Program-made: the position numbers and the translations under genes
Part shown: one piece after another, positions 10,944-20,171 of the stretch
Layout: each line of letters begins with the position of its first letter
How positions within the stretch are numbered: the first letter of the stretch is position 1
Notes under the pieces: model-generated
Databases searched by the model: none
What the model saw: only the letters and a program-made list of their open reading frames with translations
What the model was told of the DNA's origin: nothing
Assembly (NCBI RefSeq): GCF_011039135.1
Contig: NZ_JAAKEJ010000006.1
Span: 62,001-126,000 of the forward strand
Length of the DNA stretch: 64,000 nucleotides
Origin: Desulfovibrio sp. ZJ209
GTDB lineage: Bacteria > Desulfobacterota > Desulfovibrionia > Desulfovibrionales > Desulfovibrionaceae
Reading direction: 5' to 3'

Positions 10944-11741
10944 TTACTGTCCGGCGGAGGGGTCGGCCTCCGCGCCATAGTCCACGCGGGCCAGCGCGAG
11001 GCCCTGCGGGGGCGCGGTGGGCGCGGGCACGGCCGCGCGCTCGCAGGCGGCGAGCATGGCGGGCACGGCCTCGGGCGCGAGCTTGCCCCGCCCGCAGGCC
11101 GCGAGGAGGCCGGCGATATTGCGCACCATCTGCTTCAAGAAGCCGTTGGCCGTCACGGTGAGCCGCAGAAGCGGCGCATGCGGGGGGTAAAATTCCTGCG
11201 GGGGCTGCGCGTCCAGCGTGGCGGCGAAGATGCGGCGCACGCTGCCGCGCGTCTCCGAGCCGGCATTGCGCAGCGAGGCGAAATCCCGCTCGCCCACGAA
11301 TGACGGCAGGGCCGCGCGCATGCGGCCCTCGTCCAGCGGACCGCAGGCCCAGACAAAGGGCGCTACGGCGGGGGGAACGAAGCGGCCCTCGCGCCAGAAC
11401 TGGTAGACATAGGTCTTGGCGACGGCGTCGCGCCGGGCGTCAAACTCCGGGGGCGCCCCCTCGGCGGCGAGCACGCGCACCGCAGGCGGAAGCACCGCGT
11501 TGAGGGCGTGGCGCCAGTCAAAACCGGGCCTGTCTGGCACGTCGCAATGGGCGACCTGCCCGTGCGCATGGACGCCGGCATCCGTGCGGCCCGAGCCGAA
11601 CACGCGCACAGGGCGCCCCGCCAGCCGCGCGAGCGCCGCCTCCAGCGTGCCCTGCACGGTGGGCGGGGGCTGGGGCTTTTCCTGTACCTGCCAGCCGCTG
11701 AATCCCGTCCCGTCATAGGCCAGCAGCAGCTTGAGGCGCAT
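10944..11741 (-). CDS. truA: tRNA pseudouridine(38-40) synthase TruA
   Basis: 265 residues, standard TruA length. The catalytic aspartate lies in [11 protein letters not shown] (D54). Other family marks are [14 protein letters not shown] at the N terminus, [10 protein letters not shown], and the C-terminal [13 protein letters not shown] helix. It converts uridines 38-40 in the anticodon arm to pseudouridine. The start overlaps the stop of the upstream MotE-like gene by one base (TAATG), so it is translated from the same message as the small flagellar genes. The pairing looks like an operon of convenience. Confidence 0.95.
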   Translation of the reverse strand: MRLKLLLAYDGTGFSGWQVQEKPQPPPTVQGTLEAALARLAGRPVRVFGSGRTDAGVHAHGQVAHCDVPDRPGFDWRHALNAVLPPAVRVLAAEGAPPEFDARRDAVAKTYVYQFWREGRFVPPAVAPFVWACGPLDEGRMRAALPSFVGERDFASLRNAGSETRGSVRRIFAATLDAQPPQEFYPPHAPLLRLTVTANGFLKQMVRNIAGLLAACGRGKLAPEAVPAMLAACERAAVPAPTAPPQGLALARVDYGAEADPSAGQ

Positions 11742-13108
11742 TATTCCGGCATCCGCATGCGGGTGATCATTTCCGTGAACTTGGCCGTCTTGGCGGGATT
11801 GGTGTAGGTCAGGATCTCGCCGGACTGCTTGGGCGCCATGCCCGAAAGGATGCGCACGGCCACGCGCTCGTCCATGTTCTCCAGCGCCTGCGCGGCCATG
11901 CGCGGCTTCATGTTGCCGTACATGAGGATGAGGTTCTTGACCTTCTTGTCCTCCAGCTCTTTCGCCTCGCGGATCATGTCCTTCATCTTGCCTTCGGCGC
12001 TCTGGAGGTCCTTGAGGCGCTGGTCCATCTGCTGGCGCAGCATGAGGATGTCCTGCTGCTGGCGCGCCAGGTCTTGCGCCTGGGCGTTGGGGTCGACGGG
12101 CGCGGCCTTGGGCGTGACCTGCGGGGCCGGGGCCGGCCAGGTGGCTGACGGGTCGGTCTGCGGGAGCGCCGGCATGGCGGCATTCCCCATGCCGCGTGAA
12201 GGCAGCTCGCCCGCGCGCGGCGGCAGGGGCGCGCCGTCCGCGCCCTGGCCGCGCGGGATATTGGCGGGGATGGGCGCGGCCCCCGGGAGCGCCGTGGGGC
12301 CGCCGAGAGAAGTGGGGCTGCCCCCGCCCATGGGCGCCAGTTGCTCGGCCGGCGCAAAGGACGACGCGCCCCGCGTGGAGGGCGGCGTGGCCGGCACCGG
12401 CATGTCCAGCGCGGCGGCATGGGCCTCGCGGGCGCTGCCGAGCCCGGGAATGGGGAGCGAGGTCAGCCCGAGGAGATTCCAGAGGCTTGCGCCCTCGCCG
12501 TCATCCGCCTGCGGCGCCGCGGCCTGCGGCGCGGGGATGCCGGCCGGCACCAGCGGCGAGCCCAGGGGCGGCGGCGTGGGGAGCTCCGGCCCGTTGAGGG
12601 CCGTTTCCGTCACATTCGGGGCCGCGAAACCGGCCCCGGAAAAGCTGCCGGCGATGACCGGCGCGGGGAGGCCGTTCACCCCTGCGCCGGCATGGGGGCG
12701 CGGGCGCGCGGCCGCGGCGAGCTCCGCCGCCGCCGAGCCCTGCGGCTGCGTCTCGTCAAGCCCGGCAAGGGCCGGGGCGGCCGCTTGGGCGACCTCAGGC
12801 AGGGGGGCCGCGGTCGGAGCTTCGGGCGCGGCAGGAGCGGCCGGGGCCGCGGGCTGGGAGCCCTGTTGGGCGAGCAGCGCGGCCTCGAGGCGGCGCGAGG
12901 TCTCCTCGGCGTCCGGGGCTCCGCCCTGGGACCGGGGGTCATGTTCCGCCGCCTCGCGCGGCGAGCTGCCGCCGCCCAGCCAGTGCGGCAGGGGCACGTC
13001 GAAAAAGGCCAGGCCCAGAGCCGCCACCTTGAGGCAGCACAACACCGCGAGGATGCGGACGAGCCTAGAAAGCCGAAGCTTTGTAGCGGAGTGTCGAGAT
13101 TTCGTCAT
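11741..13108 (-). CDS. MotE-like flagellar protein (membrane anchor, proline/alanine-rich linker, MgtE_N-like C terminus)
   Basis: 455 residues from the ATG at 13108; an open frame extends further upstream but only as an artefact inside fliJ. An N-terminal membrane segment (LVRILAVLCCLKVAALGLAF, about 14-33) anchors it. A ~280-residue low-complexity Ala/Pro/Gly linker follows, then a coiled coil (DLARQQQDILMLRQQMDQRL). The C terminus, LILMYGNMKPRMAAQALENM through the final RMPE, matches the MgtE intracellular-type fold of MotE/FlbB proteins that support flagellar stators. It overlaps fliJ by 44 bp and truA by 1 bp. The linker is unusually long for the family, so the exact role of that part is open. 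Confidence 0.72.
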   Translation of the reverse strand: MTKSRHSATKLRLSRLVRILAVLCCLKVAALGLAFFDVPLPHWLGGGSSPREAAEHDPRSQGGAPDAEETSRRLEAALLAQQGSQPAAPAAPAAPEAPTAAPLPEVAQAAAPALAGLDETQPQGSAAAELAAAARPRPHAGAGVNGLPAPVIAGSFSGAGFAAPNVTETALNGPELPTPPPLGSPLVPAGIPAPQAAAPQADDGEGASLWNLLGLTSLPIPGLGSAREAHAAALDMPVPATPPSTRGASSFAPAEQLAPMGGGSPTSLGGPTALPGAAPIPANIPRGQGADGAPLPPRAGELPSRGMGNAAMPALPQTDPSATWPAPAPQVTPKAAPVDPNAQAQDLARQQQDILMLRQQMDQRLKDLQSAEGKMKDMIREAKELEDKKVKNLILMYGNMKPRMAAQALENMDERVAVRILSGMAPKQSGEILTYTNPAKTAKFTEMITRMRMPE

Positions 13109-13502
13109 TGAAATGCTGCTCCTGCTGCCGTTCCGCGTGGAGGTATTGGGCCTTCTGCCGTTCCTTGAGCTTTTCCAGCAACTTGCGTTCCATGGCGCGT
13201 TCCGCGAGGTGCGCCCGCGCCTCTTCCGCCACCTGCTTTTGCATCCGCAACTGGAGCTCCGCCTGCCTGGCGTCGCCGGCAAGCCCCTTGAGATATTGTT
13301 CGTGCAGCCAGCGCTCGCCGCTCTGGAGCAGGCCGCCAGCGCGGGACTTTTCTTCGGCCGCCGCCATTTCCGCCCGGATGGCGTCAAGATGCTCCCGCGC
13401 CTGCCTCAGCTTGTGCTCGGCATCGGCGAGGCGCACCTTGGCCTCTTCCTCCAGCTGGGCGCGATAGTCCAGCACTTTCTGCATCTTGAAGCGAAACGGC
13501 AT
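13065..13502 (-). CDS. fliJ: Flagellar export chaperone FliJ
   Basis: 145 residues, almost entirely charged coiled coil, with the FliJ opening MPFRFKMQKVLDYRAQLEEE. FliJ is the soluble stalk-like component of the flagellar type III export ATPase complex. It normally follows fliI, but here the upstream neighbour is thiD and no other export gene lies in the window, so it is detached from the main flagellar cluster. The downstream MotE-like gene overlaps it, a pairing that recurs in deltaproteobacteria. Confidence 0.85.
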   Translation of the reverse strand: MPFRFKMQKVLDYRAQLEEEAKVRLADAEHKLRQAREHLDAIRAEMAAAEEKSRAGGLLQSGERWLHEQYLKGLAGDARQAELQLRMQKQVAEEARAHLAERAMERKLLEKLKERQKAQYLHAERQQEQHFNDEISTLRYKASAF

Positions 13503-13585
13503 CTGCCCTGGCCCTCCCGTGAGCGGCGCTCATGCTCCTCATGCACATTGCAAGGAGCGCGCCACCCGCGGGCGTCAACGCCTTG

Positions 13586-14392
<807 letters not shown>

Positions 14393-14430
14393 GCGAACTC
14401 CCGCACAGCTCTGGTGGACGGTACAGCAAG

Positions 14431-14490
14431 GGGGAGCGGGGCCCGAAAGCCCCGCTCCCCGGAAGTGGCCCGGGCGCCGCAAGGGCGCCC
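14431..14490 (-). terminator. Two GC-rich hairpins between the CstA-type gene and thiD
   Basis: GGGGAGCGGGGC (14431-14442) pairs perfectly with 14449-14460, and GGGCGCC (14472-14478) pairs with GGCGCCC (14484-14490). Neither is followed by a real T-run on the minus strand. They may stop transcription of the transporter gene in a factor-assisted way or protect its 3' end. Confidence 0.45.
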
Positions 14491-14499
14491 AAGGCAGGT

Positions 14500-15948
14500 C
14501 TAGCAGTTGACGGGCGCGCCGGCCACGGGCTTGCGGCCGAGCATCATGAAGGCCACGAAGGCCACGATGGCCGCGATCACACCGACGATATTGGAGATGT
14601 CGATGGAGATGGCGAAGCCCATGGTGGGTTCATAGCAGATGTAGGACACGCACACCGCGGTCATGAACACGGCCGGCACGGTGCAGAGCCAGTGACAGCG
14701 GTCACGCCGCATGAGGTAGGCCGCGCCCGCCCAGAGCATGATGGTGGCAAGCGTCTGGTTGGCCCAGCCGAAGTAACGCCAGATGATGGTGAAGTCCACC
14801 TGCGAGAGGAAGATGCCCACGAGGAACATGGGCACGGCCAGGTACAGGCGCGGGGCGATGGCCTTCTGCGAGTAGTTGAAGGCTTCGGCGATGGTCAGGC
14901 GCGCGGCGCGGAAGGCCGTGTCGCCCGAGGTGATGGGCAGCACCACCACGCCGAGGATGGCGAGCACGCCGCCCACGGAGCCCATGAGCGCCATGGACGA
15001 CTCGGTCACGACGTTGCCCGGGCCGCCGGCCGCGATGGCCGCCTGCAGGGCCTCGGGACCGTGGTAGAAGCTCATGCCCACGGTGGCCCACACGAGGCCG
15101 ATGAAGCCCTCGGCCACCATGCTGCCGTAGAACACGGGCTTGCCGAGCTTTTCATTGGCCATGCAGCGGGCCATGAGCGGCGACTGCGTGGCGTGGAAGC
15201 CGGAGAGGGCGCCGCAGGCGATGGTGATGAACACCAGCGGGAAGATGGGCGCGCCCTTGGGGTTCTGGTTGGCCCACACCGCGGAATTGTAGAACTCCAT
15301 CGTGCCGTTGGCGCTTTCGACGAACATCATCACGGTCATGCCCACGGCCATGATGATGAGGATGGCGCCGAACACCGGATAGAAGTTGCCGATGATCTTG
15401 TCGATGGGCATGATGGTCGCGATGAAGTAGTAGGCGAAGATCACGCAGACCCAGAAGGTGAGGTTGAAGGTCGCGGGCGTGAGCTTGGCGAGCAGGCCGG
15501 CCGGGGCGGCCACGAAGACCACGCCCACGAGCACGAGCAGCACCACGGCGAACACGCGCATCACCTGCTTGGCGATGTTGCCGAGATTGTAGCCCACGAT
15601 GGCGGGCACGTTGGCGCCGTTATAGCGCACGGAGAGCATGCCGGCCATGAAGTCGTGCACGGCGCCGGCGAAGATGGTGCCGATGACGATCCACACGAGG
15701 GCCGAGGGGCCCCACACCGCGCCGAGGATGGGGCCGAAGACCGGCCCCACGCCGGCGATGTTCAGAAGCTGCACGAGCCAGACTTTCCACGTGGGCATTT
15801 CCACATAGTCCACGCCGTCGGCCATGGTCTTGGCCGGGGTCGGCCGCTCGGGCTGCGCGCCGAACACCTTCGACACGATGCCGCCATAGACGATGTAGCC
15901 CACGATGAGGCACACCGTCGCAAGAATGAAATACATGGAATTGGACAT
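14500..15948 (-). CDS. cstA: Carbon starvation protein CstA-family transporter
   Basis: 482 residues with about 13-14 membrane segments. It starts [22 protein letters not shown], with GGAGGGTTGGG as ribosome-binding site. Family motifs are VPTWKVWL-type spacing near residue 50 ([20 protein letters not shown]), [28 protein letters not shown] and [13 protein letters not shown]. CstA proteins take up pyruvate or peptides. This is the short form (about 480 residues rather than the ~700 of E. coli CstA), common in Desulfovibrio. A sigma70-like promoter is visible upstream and the substrate is not determined by sequence. Gene symbol denotes the family only. Confidence 0.85.
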   Translation of the reverse strand: MSNSMYFILATVCLIVGYIVYGGIVSKVFGAQPERPTPAKTMADGVDYVEMPTWKVWLVQLLNIAGVGPVFGPILGAVWGPSALVWIVIGTIFAGAVHDFMAGMLSVRYNGANVPAIVGYNLGNIAKQVMRVFAVVLLVLVGVVFVAAPAGLLAKLTPATFNLTFWVCVIFAYYFIATIMPIDKIIGNFYPVFGAILIIMAVGMTVMMFVESANGTMEFYNSAVWANQNPKGAPIFPLVFITIACGALSGFHATQSPLMARCMANEKLGKPVFYGSMVAEGFIGLVWATVGMSFYHGPEALQAAIAAGGPGNVVTESSMALMGSVGGVLAILGVVVLPITSGDTAFRAARLTIAEAFNYSQKAIAPRLYLAVPMFLVGIFLSQVDFTIIWRYFGWANQTLATIMLWAGAAYLMRRDRCHWLCTVPAVFMTAVCVSYICYEPTMGFAISIDISNIVGVIAAIVAFVAFMMLGRKPVAGAPVNC

Positions 15949-16025
15949 GTCCCAACCCTCCTGGATGGACACCCGAAAAGGACGCCGTGAGCGCGGGAAC
16001 CCCATTTCCCGCATATCCTAGAGTT

Positions 16026-16054
16026 TCATTATGAAGGTTCGGAATCGCTGTCAA
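16026..16054 (-). promoter_or_regulatory. Sigma70-like promoter of the CstA-type gene
   Basis: On the minus strand a perfect TTGACA (16054-16049) is followed by CATAATGA (16033-16026). This gives a -10 of CATAAT at 15-bp or TAATGA at 17-bp spacing. It lies about 80-105 bp upstream of the cstA ATG and just after the iorB terminator. Confidence 0.55.
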
Positions 16055-16066
16055 TAAGGGAAGCGG

Positions 16067-16098
16067 AAAAAAATGGACGCCCCCGCAAGGGGGCGCCC
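16067..16098 (-). terminator. Intrinsic terminator after iorB
   Basis: On the minus strand GGGCGCCCCC-TTGC-GGGGGCGTCC forms a strong stem, followed by A and seven T residues. It lies 55 bp after the iorB stop and isolates iorB from the cstA promoter region. Confidence 0.85.
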
Positions 16099-16152
16099 GG
16101 AAAGGAAAAAACCGCGCTGACAGGTGCGCGAAAGACGCGCTTTCGCGTGGGC

Positions 16153-16758
16153 TCAGGCCAAGGCAGCGCGCCCGAGCTCCGCCGCCGCCAGGTTGACCGC
16201 CTGAATCCTGGCCGGCAGGTGCGTGCGGATGGCGGCGGTGAGGTCGTCAAAGCTGACCGGCAAAAGCCCCGAGGCGCAGGCCGCCCCGAGGAGCGCCGTG
16301 CCGCCGCTCTGCACCGAGCCCGCCTCGCGCCCAAGGCTGCGGCAGGGCAAAAACCAGGCGTGCGCCGCCACGGCGTCCACCTCGCGGCGGATTCGCTCGA
16401 TGCCGGGATAGACCGACTGGCCGAGCGCCACGCTCAGGGGCGCCAGGGGGTCGCTGCTCGAAAAGACGGCCCCGCCCTCCCGAAGGTAGGGGAGGCCGCG
16501 CAAGGTCTCCAGCGGCTCGAAGCCGAGCAGCACATCGGCCTCGCCGTAGTCCACGCGGGGCGAGCGCCAGCCGCCGAGCAACAGGGCCGACTCCACAACG
16601 CCGCCGCGCTGCGCCATGCCGTGCACTTCGCCGCCCACGGCCTCGATGCCCGCGTCAAGGGCGGCCCGCGCAAGCAAATTGGTGGCGGTCAGGGTGCCCT
16701 GCCCGCCCACGCCCACAAAATAGATGCGCAGCCGCGCGTCGCGTGTTGCTGTTGTCAT
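16153..16758 (-). CDS. iorB: Indolepyruvate:ferredoxin oxidoreductase beta subunit
   Basis: 201 residues from the ATG at 16758, which has GGAAG upstream. It carries the gamma/beta-subunit signature of 2-oxoacid:ferredoxin oxidoreductases: YFVGVGGQGTLTATNLLARAA at the N terminus and GGEVHGMAQRGGVVES. With IorA it oxidatively decarboxylates arylpyruvates from aromatic amino-acid transamination to aryl-acetyl-CoA and reduces ferredoxin. The catalytic alpha subunit normally adjoins it; here iorA ends 401 bp upstream and an interspersed repeat fills the gap. An in-frame extension to 16800 is possible but lacks a ribosome-binding site. Confidence 0.9.
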   Translation of the reverse strand: MTTATRDARLRIYFVGVGGQGTLTATNLLARAALDAGIEAVGGEVHGMAQRGGVVESALLLGGWRSPRVDYGEADVLLGFEPLETLRGLPYLREGGAVFSSSDPLAPLSVALGQSVYPGIERIRREVDAVAAHAWFLPCRSLGREAGSVQSGGTALLGAACASGLLPVSFDDLTAAIRTHLPARIQAVNLAAAELGRAALA

Positions 16759-16803
16759 GGCGTTGTGTACTTCCGAGTTTGTGGTGCGCTTGTGCTGCAT
16801 CTG

Positions 16804-17109
16804 TAATGCCGAAATTATCCGTCAAAAACAGCCTTGCTTCAGCCGTTGCGACGAAGGAAGCTACGGATGAAGACAGCAGTTAGTTACCGCGCTGGTCAGA
16901 CAACGATGCCGCTGTCGCTATCCGTAAGGCTCGCAGACTTGCCAACGGCTAGCGCTTTGGTGCTTGCTGCGTCAGAAAAAAATTTCCTCGGTCGAGTACT
17001 TAAGTACACTCCCTTCGGAAATTCTTTTTCTTCCTTGCAAGCACCAAAAAATCTTATTTTTTAGGATTCTTCCGGCAACAGCACCCGTCTTCCGCTACGC
17101 TCCAGACGG
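16804..17109 (+). repeat. Interspersed palindromic repeat, copy A (core with 120-bp module at the proximal site)
   Basis: The core runs from TGCCGAAATTATCC (16807-16820) to GGATTCTTCCGGCA (17064-17077), which are imperfect inverted repeats of each other. Inside are the covarying stem GGTGCTTGC (16959-16967)/GCAAGCACC (17037-17045) and the central palindrome AGTACTTAAGTAC. A 120-bp hairpin module sits at 16836-16955, right after CAGCCTT. A tail hairpin bounded by CCGTCT and AGACGG ends at 17109. The copy fills the gap between iorA and iorB. Without the module the core is 151 bp. Confidence 0.9.
16836..16955 (+). repeat. 120-bp hairpin module inside copy A
   Basis: The module is bounded by GCTTCAGCCGTTG and CAACGGCTAGCGC. 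Nested arms pair: AGCCGTTG with CAACGGCT, TACGGAT with ATCCGTA, and GACAGC with GCTGTC. Length is exactly 120 bp, as in the three other complete modules of the window (42005-42124, 42189-42308, 54054-54173). No target-site duplication is visible. Confidence 0.85.
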
Positions 17110-17159
17110 ATTTAAGGAATATCCCTCAACTGCGTCCTGCTAAAATTGAATTTCCCCGA

Positions 17160-19073
17160 TCAGGCCCGGTTGCGCGCGCGGAACACGCCCGGCGCCGCCT
17201 GGAGGCAGATCATGCAACCCGTGCACAGGCTTTCGTCCACGGACACCTCGTCGCCGTTGCGGCAAAAGGCCGGGCAGGCCAGTTCCTCAAGGCAGCGCAG
17301 GGCCTCCGCGCCCTGGCGCACGACCTCGGCCACGCGGGGCTTGCCCTTGCCGAGCTTGCGCCGGGCATAGAGCACGCACGGCTCCTCGGCGATGAGCACC
17401 CGCACCCCGGAGAGCGCGCCCAGCTCCTCGAAGGCAGCCTTGAGCGCGGCCAGGTTGGAGCCGCGCACCTTCCGCACCTCCTCCACGCCCAGCGCGCGCA
17501 CGATGGGCTCGATGTCCAGATGCGCCGCATGCTCGCCGAGCACGTGCTGCGCCATGCCGGGATTGGGCTGGTGCCCGGTCATGGCCGTGGTGCCGTTGTC
17601 GAGGATGACCACGAGAATGTCATGCCGGTTGAACACCGCGTTGGCGAGGCCGGTCATGCCGGAATGAAAGAAGGTGGAATCGCCGATGAAGCCCACCACC
17701 GGCGCGCCCGTGGCGCGGGCATAGCCGCTGCCCGCGGAAATGGACGAGCCCATGCAGACGAGGAAATCCGCCGTGCGCAGGGGCGGCAACAGCCCCAGCG
17801 TATAACACCCGATGTCGCTGGAATAGATGGCCGCATCGCCGAAGGCCTTGCGCGCCGCATAGTAGACCGCGCGGTGCGCGCAGCCCGGACAGAGGTTCGG
17901 CGGCCGGCCGGGCAGGGGCTCGCAGCCGCAGTCCGCGCCCCGCGCTCCGGCCGGGGTTTTCGGCTCGGGCAGGCCGAACCAGCGGGCGAGGCGCCGGCGC
18001 ACGAGATCGAGGGAAAATTCGCCGAAGCCCGTGAGCCCGTCGTCCTTGCCGGCGATGCTCACGCCAAGGCCGCGCTCCTGCGCGAGGGCGCGCGCGTCAC
18101 GCTCGAGCAGGTCGGCGCCTTCCTCCAGCACCAGCACCTCGTCGCAGTCGGCGAGAAAAGCGGTGATGAGCTCTTCGGGGAGCGGCCAGGTCATGCCCAG
18201 TTCGAGCACGGCGGTGGCGCCCTCAAGGCCGTCGGCATGGAGCGCGTCCGCCAGATAGTTGCGCGCCGGCCCGCTCACGATGATGCCGCGGCGGGGACCC
18301 TTCACTCCCGCGGCTGCCGCGCGCACCGTGTTGAACGGGCTTGTCTCGGCCACGGCGCGGGCCGCTTCCATCTGCGCGTCCAGCGCGCGGTGGCGGCGCA
18401 GGGCCACGGCGGGCACGGGCACATAGCGCGTGGGTTCGCGCTTCATGGGCGCGTGCTCCACGCTTTCGGGGAGCGGCCCCAAGGTCACGGGCCCGCGCAA
18501 ATGGCTCACGCGCGTGGTGGTGCGCAGCATGACCGGCTGCTCCAGCTCCCGCGCGAGGCGGAAGGCGGCCACAGTCATGTCCCTGGCCTCCCCGGCCGAA
18601 GCCGGCTCGAAACAGGGCACATGCGCCGCGCGGGCATAGCTGCGGTTGTCCTGCTCGTTCTGGCTGGAGTGGCAGCCCGGGTCGTCGGCGCTCAGGAGCA
18701 CGAGGCCGCCCGGGAGGCCCACATAGGCCGCGGTGAAGAGCGGGTCGGCGGCCACGTTGAGGCCCACGTGCTTCATGGTCACGAGGCATTGCGCCCCGCC
18801 AAGGGCCGCGCCCGCGCCGACCTCCAGCGCGACTTTCTCGTTGGTGGCGTATTCCACGCCGAAGCCGGGCATATCGCCGGCCGCGAGGATTTGCTCGCGC
18901 AGGCGGCTGAAGGTGTCCGGCACTTCGGAGGACGGCGTGCCCGGATAGCAGGTGACGAGATGGACGCCCGCCTCCAGCGCGCCGCGCACGATGGCCTCGT
19001 TGCCCAGGAGCAGGTGACGCTCGCCAGGGGCGTCGCGCAGGAGTGGTTCCACGGCAGTCTCCGGCCGGCGCAT
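17160..19073 (-). CDS. iorA: Indolepyruvate:ferredoxin oxidoreductase alpha subunit (ThDP-dependent)
   Basis: 637 residues, near the usual ~600-640. The N-terminal pyrimidine-binding half includes LLLGNEAIVRGALEAGV and TCYPGTPSSEVPD. The C-terminal ThDP-binding half has NLCPGCAHRAVYYAARKAF, YSSDIGCYTLGLLPP and IGDSTFFHSGMTGL with VILDNGTTAMTGHQPNPG. It decarboxylates arylpyruvates and passes electrons to ferredoxin. The C-terminal cluster region reads CTGCMICLQAAPGVF, where the fourth Cys of the usual CxxCxxCxxxC set is Ala, and only CPAFC remains of a second set, so cluster content may be reduced. Copies of one interspersed repeat lie on both sides (16804-17109 and 19160-19420), separating it from iorB. 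Confidence 0.9.
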   Translation of the reverse strand: MRRPETAVEPLLRDAPGERHLLLGNEAIVRGALEAGVHLVTCYPGTPSSEVPDTFSRLREQILAAGDMPGFGVEYATNEKVALEVGAGAALGGAQCLVTMKHVGLNVAADPLFTAAYVGLPGGLVLLSADDPGCHSSQNEQDNRSYARAAHVPCFEPASAGEARDMTVAAFRLARELEQPVMLRTTTRVSHLRGPVTLGPLPESVEHAPMKREPTRYVPVPAVALRRHRALDAQMEAARAVAETSPFNTVRAAAAGVKGPRRGIIVSGPARNYLADALHADGLEGATAVLELGMTWPLPEELITAFLADCDEVLVLEEGADLLERDARALAQERGLGVSIAGKDDGLTGFGEFSLDLVRRRLARWFGLPEPKTPAGARGADCGCEPLPGRPPNLCPGCAHRAVYYAARKAFGDAAIYSSDIGCYTLGLLPPLRTADFLVCMGSSISAGSGYARATGAPVVGFIGDSTFFHSGMTGLANAVFNRHDILVVILDNGTTAMTGHQPNPGMAQHVLGEHAAHLDIEPIVRALGVEEVRKVRGSNLAALKAAFEELGALSGVRVLIAEEPCVLYARRKLGKGKPRVAEVVRQGAEALRCLEELACPAFCRNGDEVSVDESLCTGCMICLQAAPGVFRARNRA

Positions 19074-19159
19074 GCGCCGGGATGATGTTGCGCTTGTTGG
19101 AGCGTTCTGTTGTCCACTTGAGCGTATGGAGGGGTATTACCACTCCGCTTCTGCTCGCA

Positions 19160-19420
19160 TAATGCCGAAATTATCCGTCAAAAACAGCCTTTTAGGTTCC
19201 GGCTACGTCAGAGAAAAATTTCCTCGGTCGAGTACTTAAGTACACTCCCTTCGGAAATTTTTATCTTCCTTGCCGGAACCTAAAAATCTTATTTTTTAGG
19301 ATTCTTCCGGCACCATCGCCGCTGTCGATGCCCGTAGGGCTCGCTTTGCTCGCCAACGGGCACGGCGCTTCGCGCCGCCACCCGGTCGCAGCACCCCGTC
19401 TTCCGCTTCGCTCCAGACGG
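19160..19420 (+). repeat. Interspersed palindromic repeat, copy B (module-free core, extra hairpin in the tail)
   Basis: The simplest copy: a core of exactly 150 bp (19163-19312) that is one long imperfect palindrome around AGTACTTAAGTAC. The variable stem is TTAGGTTCCGGC (19192-19203) with its perfect complement GCCGGAACCTAA (19272-19283), different in sequence from the other copies. Neither internal site holds a module. Instead a 75-bp insert at 19315-19389, after GGCACC in the tail, resembles the 3' half of the module. The closing CCGTCT/AGACGG tail ends at 19420. It lies between iorA and the YfgM-like gene. Confidence 0.9.
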
Positions 19421-19484
19421 GAGGTGGAAGCGCGCACAACTCAATACTACAAGCCGGCTCGCAAACGAGATGGCCAGACGCCCC

Positions 19485-20171
19485 TTACTGGGCCTTGCCC
19501 AGCTCCGCGGCCAGCGCGTTGGCGCGGGAGCGGAAATAGGCCGCTTCGGGCGTCTTCACCTCTTCCGCAAGGCCGAGATAGGTCTTATAGGCGAGCTCGG
19601 TCTTGCCGGCGCGCGAGGCCGCCTCGGCGAGCATCTGGCGAAGCTGCACGGAACGCCGCGACTCGGGGAGCTTGGCCTCCAGCTCCTGGAGCAGGGCAAG
19701 CGCCTGGACGTTCTCGTTCTGCATGAGCAGGCTGCCCACGCTGCCGAGGGCCGCGGTGAGGCCGAGGGCGCCGTCGCCGTCGAGCTTGGCCGCCTTGGCA
19801 TAGGCGTCCGCCGCGAGGATGGGGTCGCCGTTTTCCTGGGCGCTCTGGCCGAGGCTCATATAAATGAAGAGCTTGGTGCTCTCCGGGGCGCCTTCCGCCA
19901 GCTTGGAGAGCGCGGCGTCGCGGTCCTTGCCCTTGAGCTGGGCGTTGATGCGCGCGAGCTCCTGGCGCGCCTCCTCCTGCTTGCCGTGGTGGTACCAGTT
20001 CCACACCGCCACGCCGCCAAGGGCCAGCAAGAGGGCGAGCACCACGCCGGCGATGGCGCTGGCGTAGCGCGTGATGAACTGGAGGAGCGGGGCGTTTTCC
20101 GCGCTCACCTCGGCCTGGATGTCACGCAGGAAGGGGGAGGCCGACTCGTCTTGATTCTTTTGCGGATTCAT
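19485..20171 (-). CDS. YfgM-like tetratricopeptide protein, single-pass inner-membrane
   Basis: 228 residues with one membrane segment at about 36-58 (YASAIAGVVLALLLALGGVAVW) after a short cytoplasmic N terminus. The remainder is helical TPR-like repeats (GKDRDAALSKLAEGAPES, GDPILAADAYAKAAKLDG) that would face the periplasm. This matches YfgM-type proteins, ancillary to the SecYEG translocon and periplasmic chaperones. The start at 20171 has a GGAGG ribosome-binding site. The divergent neighbour is proA. Assignment to YfgM is by architecture; a generic TPR membrane protein is the alternative. Confidence 0.72.
   Translation of the reverse strand: MNPQKNQDESASPFLRDIQAEVSAENAPLLQFITRYASAIAGVVLALLLALGGVAVWNWYHHGKQEEARQELARINAQLKGKDRDAALSKLAEGAPESTKLFIYMSLGQSAQENGDPILAADAYAKAAKLDGDGALGLTAALGSVGSLLMQNENVQALALLQELEAKLPESRRSVQLRQMLAEAASRAGKTELAYKTYLGLAEEVKTPEAAYFRSRANALAAELGKAQ

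Noticed and set aside
14393-14430. TPP riboswitch before thiD
   Set aside because: The leader is short and lacks the CTGAGA core; only simple hairpins are present.
14692-15990. 432-codon plus-strand frame opposite the CstA-type gene
   Set aside because: Antisense artefact with repetitive His/Gly/Asp composition and no ribosome-binding site.
16834-17064. 76-codon frame across repeat copy A
   Set aside because: It reads a different frame from those in copies C and D past the module and lacks a ribosome-binding site; no consistent product across copies.
16804-17109. Repeat as a known insertion sequence remnant
   Set aside because: No transposase-like peptide in any frame, no target-site duplication, and the structure is a palindrome with covarying stem instead of a coding core with simple ends.
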